A DNA stretch of 64,000 bases from Micromonospora sp. WMMD1155 (GTDB lineage Bacteria; Actinomycetota; Actinomycetes; Mycobacteriales; Micromonosporaceae). The position numbers and the translations under genes are program-made. Of this stretch, positions 25,120 to 33,912 are shown piece by piece (the first letter of the stretch is position 1; the number at the start of each line of letters is the position of its first letter). Below the pieces are notes generated by a model. The model saw nothing but the letters and a program-made list of their open reading frames with translations, was not told the DNA's origin and did no database searches. The stretch is from NCBI RefSeq assembly GCF_029581275.1, contig NZ_CP120742.1:4402501-4466500 (forward strand). The letters are read 5' to 3'.

Positions 25120-26361
25120 GTGCGCCGCTCCTCGTCCACCCTCACCCGGCTGACCGGCGCCATCGCCGGGCTCGCCCTCGCCCTGGTCGGAGCGTTCGCC
25201 GTCGCCGCACCCGCCCAGGCCGCCACCCTCACCCAGGTCACCGGGTTCGGCTCCAACCCGGGCAACCTCGCCATGTACGCCTACCGCCCGGACAACCTGC
25301 CGGCCAACTCCCCGGCCGTCGTCCTGCTGCACGGGTGCGTCCAGAACGCCTCCGGCTACTTCGCCAACTCGGGTTGGCAGAAGTACGCCGACCAGTGGAA
25401 GTTCGCCCTGATCGTCGCCCAGCAGCCGTCCGGCAACAACGCCAACTCCTGCTTCAACTTCTTCGAGGCCGGGGACACCACCCGAGGCCAGGGCGAGGCG
25501 CTGTCGATCAAGCAGATGGTCGACCACGCCAAGGCCAACTTCGGCGTGAACGGCTCCCGGGTCTACGTCAGCGGCCTCTCCGCCGGTGGGGCGATGAGCG
25601 CCGTCATGCTCGCCACCTACCCGGACGTCTTCGCCGCCGGGTCGATCATCGCGGGCATCCCGTACCGCTGCGCCACCAGCATGGTCAACGCGTTCAGCTG
25701 CATGAACCCGGGCGCGGACAAGACCCCGGCCGCCTGGGGTGACCTGGTGCGCGGCGCGTACTCCGGCTACACCGGCCCGCGCCCCCGGGTGGCCATCTGG
25801 CACGGCACCTCGGACACCACCGTCACGCCGCTCAACGGCACCGAGTCCCGCGACCAGTGGACCAACGTGCGGGGCGTCTCGCAGACCCCGAGCAGCACGT
25901 CGTCGCTTCCCGGCAACACGACCCTCGAGGTGTACGGCAACGACGACGTGCGCCTCTACCGGGTCTCCGGGATGGGCCACGGGACGCCGGTCGACCCGGG
26001 CTCGGGCGCGGACCAGTGCGGCACCGCTGCGGCGTACTTCCTGGACACCATCTGCTCGACGTACCGGGACGCGCTCTTCTTCGGCCTGAACGGCGGCGGC
26101 ACCGGCCCGACCCCCACCCCGACCGTCACCCCGACCCCGACTCCGACCGTCACGCCGACCCCGACCCCGACGCCCACCCCGACCGTGCCGGCGACCTGTG
26201 TGACCGCCAGCAACTACGCGCACGTGGCGGCCGGCCGGGCGTACCAGTCCGGTGGCTACGCCTACGCCAACGGCTCCAACCAGCGGATGGGCCTCTACAA
26301 CACCTTCTACACCAGCGCCCTCAAGCAGACCGGCCCCAACTACTGGGTGATCGGCTGCTGA
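25120..26361 (+). CDS. Extracellular PHB depolymerase family esterase
   Basis: A 413-residue secreted alpha/beta-hydrolase. The signal peptide ends near APAQA-ATL (residues 1-35). The catalytic domain (about 40-320) has HGCVQ as oxyanion segment, the lipase box G-L-S154-A-G, the likely acid D232 in HGTSDTTV and H286 in GMGHG; Cys pairs suggest disulfides. A Pro-Thr linker (about 328-358) connects to a 55-residue C-terminal module starting CVTASNYAHVAAGRAYQSGG, a small domain repeatedly found on secreted PHB depolymerases and related hydrolases. It should cleave short-chain polyhydroxyalkanoates or similar esters outside the cell. The start is GTG after caggagg. Confidence 0.92.
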   Translation: MRRSSSTLTRLTGAIAGLALALVGAFAVAAPAQAATLTQVTGFGSNPGNLAMYAYRPDNLPANSPAVVLLHGCVQNASGYFANSGWQKYADQWKFALIVAQQPSGNNANSCFNFFEAGDTTRGQGEALSIKQMVDHAKANFGVNGSRVYVSGLSAGGAMSAVMLATYPDVFAAGSIIAGIPYRCATSMVNAFSCMNPGADKTPAAWGDLVRGAYSGYTGPRPRVAIWHGTSDTTVTPLNGTESRDQWTNVRGVSQTPSSTSSLPGNTTLEVYGNDDVRLYRVSGMGHGTPVDPGSGADQCGTAAAYFLDTICSTYRDALFFGLNGGGTGPTPTPTVTPTPTPTVTPTPTPTPTPTVPATCVTASNYAHVAAGRAYQSGGYAYANGSNQRMGLYNTFYTSALKQTGPNYWVIGC

Positions 26362-26377
26362 CCCCACCCCTGCCCCT

Positions 26378-26437
26378 GTTGATCAAGAGGTTTGCGTCAT
26401 CAGGAAGCCGAAATCTGACGCAAACCTCTTGATCAAC
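26378..26437. repeat. Intergenic inverted repeat with perfect 22-bp arms
   Basis: Arms at 26378-26399 and 26416-26437 are perfectly complementary, beginning gttgatcaagaggtttgcgt, with a 16-nt loop. It fills most of the gap between two convergent stop codons and probably terminates both transcripts. The arm resembles those at 8156 and 38768 (GATCA-GAGGTT). Confidence 0.85.
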
Positions 26438-26455
26438 GCCGATTGTGGCGGGTGG

Positions 26456-27355
26456 TCAGGGGGTCAGGGCTGCGCGCAGTGCGCCGGGCAGATCAGGGTG
26501 CTGGTAGCGGTAGCCGGCTCTCGTCAGGACGCCGGGGAGGACCCGGGTGCTGGTGAGGGCCTCGTGGGCGAAGCCGCCGAGGACGACCTTGAGCGCCAGC
26601 GCGGGGATCGGGATGATCGCCGGCCGGTGCAGCTGCCGGGCCAGCTCGCTGGTGAACTCGGCGTTCGTCACCGGGTTCGGCCCCACCACGTTGACCGGGC
26701 CGGAGATGTCGTCGCGGTCCAGCAGGAAACGGGCCGCGTCCAGCCAGTCCTCCATCGAGATCCACGGCAGCCACTGCCGGCCGCTGCCCAGCCGACCGGC
26801 GATGCCCAACTTGAACGGCAGCAACTGCGGTTTGAGCAGACCACCGTCGCGGTCCAGCGGCAGGCCGGTACGCAGCCGTACGACGCGTACCCCGGCGTCC
26901 TCGGCCGGTCGGGTCGCGGCCTCCCACACCCGGCAGACGTCGGCCAGGAAGCCCTCACCGGCCGGCGCGTCCTCCTCGACCGCCCGGTCGCCGGTGTTGC
27001 CGTACCACCCGACGGCCGAGGAGTTGAGCAGCACCCGGGGGCGGTCGGCGGCGGGGAGCCCGGCGATGGTGGTCGCCAGTGTGGTGGTGCTGTCCGCCCG
27101 GCTGGTGCGGATCAACCGCCGGTAGTCGTCGTTCCAGCGCTTGTCGCCGACGCCCGCGCCGGCCAGGTTGACCACCGCGTCCGCCTCGGCGGCCACGGCC
27201 GGGTCGAGCTGCGCGGCCGCCGGGTCCCAGCGCCGCTCCTGAGGACCCCGCGGTGCCCGACGGACCAGCCGGGTGACGTCGTGCCCGTCCGCCGCGAACC
27301 GGTCGGCCAGCCGGGTACCGAGGAAGCCGGACGCGCCGGCCAGAAGGATCCGCAT
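26456..27355 (-). CDS. TIGR01777-type NAD-dependent epimerase/dehydratase (SDR39U1 family)
   Basis: A 299-residue extended-SDR protein. The N-terminal Rossmann motif is LLAGASGFLGTRLADRF. Family motifs follow: VNLAGAGVGDKRWNDDYRR, LNSSAVGWYGNTGDR (the Ser and Tyr of the SDR active site) and PWISMEDWLDAARFLL, and a C-terminal DUF1731-like segment has LGGFAHEALTSTRVLP. The substrate is unknown. A homologue (Rv2216) neighbours sucB and lipB in M. tuberculosis, consistent with the lipoate/2-oxoglutarate dehydrogenase context here. It lies 45 bp downstream of the aldo/keto reductase gene and is likely in the same transcript. Confidence 0.92.
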   Translation of the reverse strand: MRILLAGASGFLGTRLADRFAADGHDVTRLVRRAPRGPQERRWDPAAAQLDPAVAAEADAVVNLAGAGVGDKRWNDDYRRLIRTSRADSTTTLATTIAGLPAADRPRVLLNSSAVGWYGNTGDRAVEEDAPAGEGFLADVCRVWEAATRPAEDAGVRVVRLRTGLPLDRDGGLLKPQLLPFKLGIAGRLGSGRQWLPWISMEDWLDAARFLLDRDDISGPVNVVGPNPVTNAEFTSELARQLHRPAIIPIPALALKVVLGGFAHEALTSTRVLPGVLTRAGYRYQHPDLPGALRAALTP

Positions 27356-27400
27356 ACCCCCATCTTCGTCCAGAACGCCGTCGGTGGATGCCCGGTGGGC

Positions 27401-28390
27401 TCAGGCGGGGCGCAGATCGGCGAGCAGACGCTCCACCTCGGCGTACGCGTCGGCGTCGAGCGGCCCGAGCTCCAGGGTGGCCAGGTTCTCGTCGGCCTGC
27501 GCCACGGTGCGCAGGCCGGGGATCGGCACCGTACGCGGGCTGCGGGCCAGCAGCCAGCCCAACGCGCCCTGCGCGAGCGTCCGCCCGTCGGCGGTGAGCG
27601 CCGCGCGGACCTGTTCGACGCGGGTCGCCCAGCGGGGCGTCGGTCGGCCGTCGGTGAACCAGTCCAACCACTCCGGCGCCCGCCCGCGCACGTCGTCCGT
27701 CCCGACCGCCCGCGTCGACCCGGTGAGCAGGCCCATCGCCAGTGGCCCACGGTTGAGGCTGGCCAGGTCGTGGGTGTCGCAGACCGCCAGCACCGCCGCG
27801 TTGTCCCGCAGCACCGACTCGTCGTGTTGGATGGCGGCACAGTGCGGGCCGGCGGCAGCGAACGCCTCCGCCGAGGCCGGTTCGTCGGTGCTCCAGCCGT
27901 ACGCCCGGATCTTGCCCTGGTCGACCAGGGCCTCCAGGGTGTCGACCAGATCGAGCGCGGCGGGCACCGGCAGCTCGTTGATGTGCAGTTGGTACAGGTC
28001 GACGTGGTCGGTGCCGAGCCGGCGCAGCGAGTCTTCCAGGCTGCGTACCGCGAAGGCCGGGCTGGCGTCGGTGCCGAGCGCGCGCCGGGTGGCCTCCTCG
28101 CTGACGTTGCCGAACTTCGTGGCGATCACCACGCCGTCCCGTCGGCCGGCCAGGGCCCGACCGAGGATCCGCTCGCTGTGCCCCGCGCCGTAGTTGCTGG
28201 CCGTGTCGAACAGGGTCACCCCGAGGTCGAGCGCGCGGTGGATGGTGCGGATCGACTCGTCGTCGTCCACCTCGCCCCAGCCGAAGGGCTGTCGGTCGTC
28301 GCCCCAGAGCGGGCCACCGATGGCCCAGCACCCCATCCCGATCGCGCTCACCTCGATGCCGCTGCGTCCCAGCGTTCGTGTCATCGTCAT
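27401..28390 (-). CDS. Aldo/keto reductase
   Basis: A 329-residue (alpha/beta)8-barrel NADPH-dependent oxidoreductase. The start is placed at MTMTRTLGRSGIEVSAIG because ggaggg precedes it and this is the family's normal beginning. Motifs are GMGCWAIGG, LFDTASNYGAGHSERILG (Asp and Tyr of the catalytic tetrad), VIATKFGN (Lys) and VDLYQLHI (His), plus the cofactor segment PIPGLRTVAQ near the C-terminus. Substrates of this AKR branch are varied carbonyls. The gene is divergent from a MerR-type regulator across a 56-bp gap containing a perfect 20-bp palindrome, so it is very likely that regulator's target. Confidence 0.9.
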   Translation of the reverse strand: MTMTRTLGRSGIEVSAIGMGCWAIGGPLWGDDRQPFGWGEVDDDESIRTIHRALDLGVTLFDTASNYGAGHSERILGRALAGRRDGVVIATKFGNVSEEATRRALGTDASPAFAVRSLEDSLRRLGTDHVDLYQLHINELPVPAALDLVDTLEALVDQGKIRAYGWSTDEPASAEAFAAAGPHCAAIQHDESVLRDNAAVLAVCDTHDLASLNRGPLAMGLLTGSTRAVGTDDVRGRAPEWLDWFTDGRPTPRWATRVEQVRAALTADGRTLAQGALGWLLARSPRTVPIPGLRTVAQADENLATLELGPLDADAYAEVERLLADLRPA

Positions 28391-28405
28391 GCGCTCCACC
28401 CTCCA

Positions 28406-28425
28406 ACCTGGAGCGCGCTCCAGGT
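28406..28425. promoter_or_regulatory. 20-bp perfect palindromic operator between AKR and MerR genes
   Basis: acctggagcgcgctccaggt is a perfect dyad. On the minus strand TTGACC (28428-28423) overlaps its edge as a -35 element, with the palindrome filling the long spacer, the classic geometry of MerR-activated promoters. The -10 for AKR is not obvious. Confidence 0.8.
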
Positions 28426-28446
28426 CAAGCACTACGATTCCGCGAC

Positions 28447-28821
28447 ATGAGCGGTTACGCCCCCTCGGAGGCCGCCCGCCGCAGCGGCTTCAGCCTGGAC
28501 ACCCTGCGGTACTACGAGAAGATCGGCCTGCTCGCCGACGTGGAGCGGACGGCCGGTGGGCAGCGGGTCTTCACCGACGACGACCTCGGCTGGCTGGAGC
28601 TGTTCCGGTGCCTGCGCGACACCGGGATGCCGATCGCGCAGATGCGCCGCTACGCGCAACTGGCCCGCGCGGGTGAACACACCGCCGACGAGCGTCGTGA
28701 GCTGCTGCAACACCACGCGGTACGGGTCGAGGAGCAGATGGACCTGCTGCAGCGCCAGTACGAGCACCTCCGGGCGAAGATCCGCTACTACGAGCGGCTG
28801 CCCGGCCCGGAGCCGTCGTGA
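28447..28821 (+). CDS. MerR family transcriptional regulator
   Basis: A 124-residue MerR protein. The N-terminal winged helix-turn-helix contains PSEAARRSGFSLDTLRYYEK and GLLADVERTAGGQRVFTDDD. The dimerisation coiled coil is ERRELLQHHAVRVEEQMDLL. There is no Cys-based metal site, so it is probably a redox or organic-signal responder of the type paired with aldo/keto reductases. The ATG at 28447 is used; earlier in-frame starts would run through the operator. It should bind the 20-bp palindrome in the 56-bp gap to the divergent AKR gene and control both. Confidence 0.93.
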   Translation: MSGYAPSEAARRSGFSLDTLRYYEKIGLLADVERTAGGQRVFTDDDLGWLELFRCLRDTGMPIAQMRRYAQLARAGEHTADERRELLQHHAVRVEEQMDLLQRQYEHLRAKIRYYERLPGPEPS

Positions 28822-28844
28822 CGGTGGTCGGCACCGGCAGCTGT

Positions 28845-28889
28845 GCCGATGTGGCGGTGTCCCGCGGTCGGTGACCCCGCCACATCGGC
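28845..28889. terminator. Inverted repeat between convergent merR and hemerythrin genes
   Basis: 17-bp arms at 28845-28861 and 28873-28889 with one mismatch and an 11-nt loop, located between two convergent stop codons. Probable bidirectional terminator. Confidence 0.75.
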
Positions 28890-28909
28890 GATCCGGAGTC
28901 GATCACGGC

Positions 28910-29425
28910 TCAGCCGGGCGGCACGGTCAGGCCGAGGAGGTCCTCGGCTGTCCCGGGTCGACCGGTGAGCGCGTTCAGGGCGGTGACCAGTCGCTTCTCC
29001 TCGTAGCGGAAGTGCGACTCCAGCAGCGCGGCCAAGCCGTCCAGCTCACCGCGTACCTGCTCGACCGGCACTGCCACGTCACCGGCCAGCAACGCCTCGA
29101 CCCGCCCCAGGATCCCCGCCACCACCTCGTGGTCGGTGATCAGGTTGGCGATGACCGGACGCAGTTCGGGGGCCTGCTCGGCCAGCAGCCGGAACGCGCC
29201 GGTGTCCTCACCGGTGTGGTGTCGACCCAGGGCGGTGCAGAAGGTCAGACAGTGTGCTCGCAGGTCACGCGACGGGGTGCCGAGGCTTGCCCGGAGACGG
29301 GCCAGCTCCGCGCTGAGCCAGAGGTGGATCTCGATCATCTGATTGCCGACGGCGGCGAGCCGGTCGGCCGGTGAACCGGTCGGGTGCACGTTCGTCCCAT
29401 GCTGTCCCCGCGCCTCCATGCCCAC
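28910..29425 (-). CDS. Hemerythrin (HHE) domain protein
   Basis: A 171-residue four-helix-bundle protein. Candidate di-iron ligands are placed as in HHE domains: H34 (IEIHLWL), H69/H70 and E73 (GRHHTGED), H99 and E100 (TDHEVV), H138 and E142 (ESHFRYEEKRL). Such proteins bind O2, NO or other oxidants, or act in iron/redox sensing; which applies here is not evident. The GTG start at 29425 has gaagg 6 nt upstream. It converges with the MerR gene and is followed by the hairpin at 28845-28889. Confidence 0.9.
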   Translation of the reverse strand: MGMEARGQHGTNVHPTGSPADRLAAVGNQMIEIHLWLSAELARLRASLGTPSRDLRAHCLTFCTALGRHHTGEDTGAFRLLAEQAPELRPVIANLITDHEVVAGILGRVEALLAGDVAVPVEQVRGELDGLAALLESHFRYEEKRLVTALNALTGRPGTAEDLLGLTVPPG

Positions 29426-29516
29426 GGCGGCCTTCGTGCCGGGTGCACCGCGACGCTGCGCCGGAGTCTATCCCGACCGGACGGGCCGGTGCCGCCCTGT
29501 CACCGGGGTCCGCCGC

Positions 29517-30854
29517 TTAGGGACCCGTCGGCTCGTCGCTCTCCGGGACGTCGTGCCAGCGCGCACGCCAGGCCGCCTCGTGCGCCTCGTGGGTGGTCCG
29601 CTCCTGGAAGACGGCGGACCGCAGCGCGTGCCGGGACTGCGACATCACCAGCACCTCCACGGCCACCAGGCCCACACAGATAAGCGTGGCGAGGATGAGC
29701 GTGCACAGTACCGGCAGGTGCTGACCGATCGGGAGGGCGGCTGCGAGCACCACGATGACGCCGACCCGGGTCCAGCTGACGGTGTGCAGGGTACGCAGCT
29801 GGAACAGCAGGTTGACAGCGAAGTAGCAGATCAGCCCACCGAAGAGCATCGGCACCGCCGGCCCCTCGATCTTCTCGGCGATCCCGCCGGCCGGATCGGT
29901 GATCTTGTGCAGCATCTGCTCGTTGCCGATCGAGAAGAGGATCACCCCGGCGATCATCGGCAGGTACGCGTACGCGTACGCGTCGCGGGCCATCGCCACG
30001 CGGGGGGCGCCCTCCGCCGCGTGCAGGGCGATCCGGGCGGCCGGGCCGATGAAGTCGAAGTGCGCCCACCAGAGGGCGGCGGTGATCACGATGCCGAGCG
30101 CGGCGGCGGCCACCGCCGGCCAGGTCACCGGCTTGCCGAGCAGGTTGCCGCCCACCCCCGTGGAGATGATGGACTCGCCCAGCGCGATGATCAGGATGAG
30201 GTCGTAGCGCTCCGTCCAGTGCTCGGCGCTGGTCACCCCCCAGCCCCAGGTGCCGACGATGAAGCCGGTGGCGTACTGCACCACCACCACGGTGATCCAC
30301 AAGCCGTCGCGGACCAGGGCGGCGTCGTCCGGGTCGGCGATCTGCGGCGGGATCAACGCGGCGGCCAGCAGCAGCACGATGCTCACCGCCAACTCCGGGG
30401 CGAAGCGCCGCAGTTGCCGGCGTTCCTGCGGGCTGTCCCGCACCACGTGCTGGTAGAGGATCATGTGGACGGCCCGGACCACGACGTAGCTGATGGCGAC
30501 GAGCATCGGGCCCGCCGTGCTGCCCTTCGGATCACTGAACGCCTGGGGCAGCGCCAACGCGAACGCGAACAGGGCCACCATCGCGATCACCATGAGCACC
30601 GGGACGTAGCCCTCGCCGAGCCGGACCCGGGTGGCGACCAGGCTGTGCACCACCCAGATCCACCAGAGCACGGCGAGCACCAGAGCGGCGTGCAACAGTT
30701 GCCGGCCGGTGATGTTCGCGGCCGTCGCCCGGGTGATGATGAAGAACGAGAAGACGAAGACGAGGTCGAAGAAGACTTCGAACTTGTCGACCCGGGCGCC
30801 GGGGGCGATCGGGACGGCCGGTCCCAGTTGCCCACGCCGCCGGTGACCGCCCAC
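29517..30854 (-). CDS. Low temperature requirement protein A (LtrA) family membrane protein
   Basis: A 445-residue polytopic membrane protein with about 11-12 helices. Family signatures are the opening VDKFEVFFDLVFVFSFF, LLHAALVLAVLWWIWVVHSL, and the conserved ERYDLILIIALGESIISTG. The C-terminus is charged. The GTG at 30854 is chosen because the family motif starts shortly after; the open frame extends 31 codons further with no clear ribosome-binding site. LtrA was named for a Listeria cold-growth mutant and its biochemistry is unknown. It is divergent from the SDR gene (154 bp). Confidence 0.88.
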   Translation of the reverse strand: MGGHRRRGQLGPAVPIAPGARVDKFEVFFDLVFVFSFFIITRATAANITGRQLLHAALVLAVLWWIWVVHSLVATRVRLGEGYVPVLMVIAMVALFAFALALPQAFSDPKGSTAGPMLVAISYVVVRAVHMILYQHVVRDSPQERRQLRRFAPELAVSIVLLLAAALIPPQIADPDDAALVRDGLWITVVVVQYATGFIVGTWGWGVTSAEHWTERYDLILIIALGESIISTGVGGNLLGKPVTWPAVAAAALGIVITAALWWAHFDFIGPAARIALHAAEGAPRVAMARDAYAYAYLPMIAGVILFSIGNEQMLHKITDPAGGIAEKIEGPAVPMLFGGLICYFAVNLLFQLRTLHTVSWTRVGVIVVLAAALPIGQHLPVLCTLILATLICVGLVAVEVLVMSQSRHALRSAVFQERTTHEAHEAAWRARWHDVPESDEPTGP

Positions 30855-31008
30855 GCCCCCACTCTGGCAGCGTCCGGGCTGGTCGGAGGGGCGAACAGCG
30901 ATGGCCGGGGCATCCCGGGTTACCTCCGGCCCGGGCCGGGAAACCACCCGGACTGCCGCCTACGCCAGCGGGCCGGTCGGTCCCACCCACCCCGGACAAG
31001 GATGGATC

Positions 31009-31944
31009 ATGACCACGAACAAGCCGATCACCACCTCGTTCACCCCGCACTCCACCGCCATGGACGTGATCCAGGGCGTCGACCTCGTCCGGCGGCGGGC
31101 GATCGTGACCGGTGGGTCGTCCGGCATCGGCGTGGAGACCGCCCGCGCTCTGGCCAGCGCCGGAGCGGAGGTCACCCTGGCCGTCCGCAACCTCGACGCC
31201 GGGCAGAAGGCCGCCGACGACATCATCGGCACCACCGGCAACGACCGCGTCCTGGTCGCCCCGCTCGACCTCGCCGACCAGGATTCGATCGCCGACTTCG
31301 TCGCCAACTGGGACGGCCCGCTGCACATCCTGGTCAACAACGCCGGCATCATGGCCGCGCCCCTGTCCCGCACGCCGCAGGGCTGGGAGATGCAGTTCGC
31401 CACCAACCACCTGGGGCACTTCGCGCTCGCCAACGGGCTCCGCCCGGCGCTCGCGGCCGGGGACGGGGCCCGGATCGTCTCGGTCAGCTCCGCCGCCCAC
31501 CTGCGCTCACCGGTGGTCTTCGAGGACATCCAGTACGACCACCGGGAGTACGAGCCGTGGCAGGCGTACGGGCAGTCCAAGACGGCCAACGTGCTGTTCG
31601 CCGTGGAGGCGACCCGGCGCTGGTCCGACGACGGCATCTTCGCCAACTCGCTGATGCCCGGCGCGATCCGGACCAACCTGCAGCGCTACGTCAGCGAGGA
31701 GGAGCTGACCCGCTTGCGCAGCGGCAACGCGGCGGCCTGGAAGACAGTCGAGCAGGGCGCCGCCACCTCCGTGCTGGTCGCCGCGTCACCACTGCTCGAC
31801 GAGGTGGGCGGGCGCTACTTCGAGAACTGCCAGGAAGCCGCCCCCGCCCAACCGGGTCAGCGGACCGGGGTCGCCGACTACGCGCTGGACCCGGAGGCCG
31901 CCGAGCGGCTCTGGCAGGTCTCCACCGCCCTGCTCAAGAGCTGA
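31009..31944 (+). CDS. SDR family oxidoreductase
   Basis: A 311-residue classical short-chain dehydrogenase. The cofactor motif TGGSSGIG is at 34-41, NNAG at 110-113, and the catalytic Ser/Tyr-x3-Lys are about S160 and Y187-GQS-K191. The sequence resembles the WW-domain-oxidoreductase/retinol-dehydrogenase-like SDR branch, including MQFATNHLGHFALANGL and the C-terminal YFENCQEAAP. The substrate is unknown. The ATG at 31009 is preceded by acaagga. It is followed by a strong terminator at 31956 and converges with sucB. Confidence 0.92.
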   Translation: MTTNKPITTSFTPHSTAMDVIQGVDLVRRRAIVTGGSSGIGVETARALASAGAEVTLAVRNLDAGQKAADDIIGTTGNDRVLVAPLDLADQDSIADFVANWDGPLHILVNNAGIMAAPLSRTPQGWEMQFATNHLGHFALANGLRPALAAGDGARIVSVSSAAHLRSPVVFEDIQYDHREYEPWQAYGQSKTANVLFAVEATRRWSDDGIFANSLMPGAIRTNLQRYVSEEELTRLRSGNAAAWKTVEQGAATSVLVAASPLLDEVGGRYFENCQEAAPAQPGQRTGVADYALDPEAAERLWQVSTALLKS

Positions 31945-31955
31945 CCACGACAACG

Positions 31956-31994
31956 GAAAGGGGCGCCCCGGTCATCGACCGGGGCGCCCCTTTC
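31956..31994. terminator. Bidirectional hairpin terminator between SDR gene and sucB
   Basis: Perfect 18-bp arms at 31956-31973 and 31977-31994, loop atc, between convergent stop codons. The stem ends in ggaaag/ctttc, giving a short U-run on either strand. Confidence 0.9.
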
Positions 31995-32008
31995 GGCGTG
32001 CAGGCGGA

Positions 32009-33847
32009 TCAGGCCAGGCCCAGCTCCGACTCGAAGTTGCCGGCCTCCAGCCGCTCCTTGACCGCGGTCAGGAAGCGGGCCGCGTCGGCACCGTCGATCA
32101 GTCGGTGGTCGTAGGACAGGGCCAGGTAGACCATCGACCGGACCGCGACGACCTCGCCCAGCTCCGGGTCGTTGACCACGACCGGGCGCTTGACGACGGC
32201 ACCCGTGCCGAGCATCGCCGACTGCGGCGACGGCACGATCGGGGTGTCGAAGAGCGCACCCCGGCTGCCCGTGTTGGTGAGCGTGAAGGTCGCCCCGGCG
32301 ATCTCGTCCGGGCTGATCTTGTTGGTCCGGGTGCGCTCGGCCAGGTCGGCGACCCGCTTGGCGATGCCGCCCAGGTTGAGGTCACCGGCGTTGTGGATGA
32401 CCGGCGTCAACAGCCCACGCTCGGTGTCCACGGCGATGCCGAGGTGCTCGGCCTCCGGGTAGGTGATCGTCCCGCCTTCGAGATCCATCCGGGCGTTGAC
32501 GATCGGGTACGTCTGCAGCGCCTCGATCGCCGCGAGCGCGAAGAACGGCAGGAAGGACAGCTTCACGCCGTGGCGCTGCACGAAGGAGTCCTTCGCCTGG
32601 GCCCGCAGCTTCGCGATCCGGGTGACGTCCACCTCGACCACGGTGGTGAGCTGCGCCATCTCGTGCAGCGACTCGTGCAGCCGGGTCGCGATGGCCTTGC
32701 GGATGCGCGGCAGCTTCTCGACAGTGCCCCGCTTGCCGCTGGGCTGCGGCTTGGCGGCCGGCTTGGCCGCAGCCGCCGACGGAGCGGCGGCCGGTGCGGC
32801 GGCGGGAGCGGGAGCGGCCTTCGCCTTCTCGGCAGCCTCCAGCACGTCCTGCTTGCGGATCCGGCCACCCACGCCGGTGCCGTTGAGCGAGGACAGGTCC
32901 ACACCGTGCTCGGCGGCGAGCTTGCGCACCAGCGGAGTGACGTAGCCGGCGGCCTCCTCGCCGCCACCCTGCGCGGGCGCGGACGGACGCGGCGGCGTCG
33001 AGGCGGCAGCGGCCGGCTGCGCGGCCTGCTCGGTCTTCGCCGGCTGGGCCGAACTCTCCGTCTCCGCAGCCGGCTCGTTGTACGACATGCCCGGCGTCGG
33101 CTCCTGGACCTTCGGCTCCGGCTTCGGCTCGGCCTTCGGCTCCGGCTTGGCCTCCGCCTGGGGCTCGGGCTTCGGCTCGGGCTTCGCCTGCGCGGGGGTC
33201 CCGCCGGCGACACCGATGATCGCCAGGTCGGCGCCGACCGCGGCGGTCTCGTCCTCGGCGACCTTGATCTCCAGCACCGTGCCGGCGACCGGGGACGGGA
33301 TCTCGGTGTCCACCTTGTCGGTGGAGACCTCCAGCAGCGGCTCGTCGACCTCGATGGTCTCGCCGACCTGCTTGAGCCAGCGGGTGACCGTACCCTCGGT
33401 GACGCTCTCGCCCAGGGCCGGCATCTTCACCGCGGTGCCCTCGCCCGACGAGGCGGCGGCCGGAGCCGGCGCCTCGGCCGGGGCCTCGTCCTGGGCCACC
33501 TGGTCGGCGGTGCCCTCGGCGGCGGCCGTCGGCTCGGCGGCCGGCTCGACCGCCTCGGCCGGGGCCTGCTCCTGCGGAGTGGCCTCGCCGCCGCCGGCGG
33601 CGGACTCGCCCTCACCGGCGATGACAGCGAGCTCGCTGCCGACCTCGGCGGTCTCGTCCTCACCGACCACGATCCGGCTCAGCACGCCCGCAGCGGGCGA
33701 CGGGATCTCGGTGTCGACCTTGTCGGTGGAGACTTCGAGCAGGGGCTCGTCGACCTCGACCGTGTCGCCCTCCTGCTTGAGCCAGCGAGTGACGGTGCCC
33801 TCGGTGACGCTCTCGCCGAGCCGAGGCATGGTGACCGATACCGGCAT
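32009..33847 (-). CDS. sucB: Dihydrolipoamide succinyltransferase, E2 of 2-oxoglutarate dehydrogenase
   Basis: 612 residues. Two N-terminal lipoyl domains carry the lipoylated Lys in [11 protein letters not shown] at K43 and K178. Pro/Ala/Glu/Lys-rich linkers (including [20 protein letters not shown]) join a peripheral-subunit-binding domain (about 302-338, [20 protein letters not shown]) and the acyltransferase core (about 375-612) with the DHRxxxG motif in [15 protein letters not shown]. It transfers the succinyl group to CoA in the TCA cycle; in actinobacteria this E2 (DlaT-like) may also serve pyruvate dehydrogenase. The E3 gene lpdA lies 65 bp upstream in the same direction. It depends on LipB/LipA for its cofactor. 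Confidence 0.95.
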   Translation of the reverse strand: MPVSVTMPRLGESVTEGTVTRWLKQEGDTVEVDEPLLEVSTDKVDTEIPSPAAGVLSRIVVGEDETAEVGSELAVIAGEGESAAGGGEATPQEQAPAEAVEPAAEPTAAAEGTADQVAQDEAPAEAPAPAAASSGEGTAVKMPALGESVTEGTVTRWLKQVGETIEVDEPLLEVSTDKVDTEIPSPVAGTVLEIKVAEDETAAVGADLAIIGVAGGTPAQAKPEPKPEPQAEAKPEPKAEPKPEPKVQEPTPGMSYNEPAAETESSAQPAKTEQAAQPAAAASTPPRPSAPAQGGGEEAAGYVTPLVRKLAAEHGVDLSSLNGTGVGGRIRKQDVLEAAEKAKAAPAPAAAPAAAPSAAAAKPAAKPQPSGKRGTVEKLPRIRKAIATRLHESLHEMAQLTTVVEVDVTRIAKLRAQAKDSFVQRHGVKLSFLPFFALAAIEALQTYPIVNARMDLEGGTITYPEAEHLGIAVDTERGLLTPVIHNAGDLNLGGIAKRVADLAERTRTNKISPDEIAGATFTLTNTGSRGALFDTPIVPSPQSAMLGTGAVVKRPVVVNDPELGEVVAVRSMVYLALSYDHRLIDGADAARFLTAVKERLEAGNFESELGLA

Positions 33848-33912
33848 TTTCTCCAGACTCCTTCATTCCCCTGGTGGGATCTTCGCCCGTCGCCGGACGC
33901 CGCGGTTGATTG

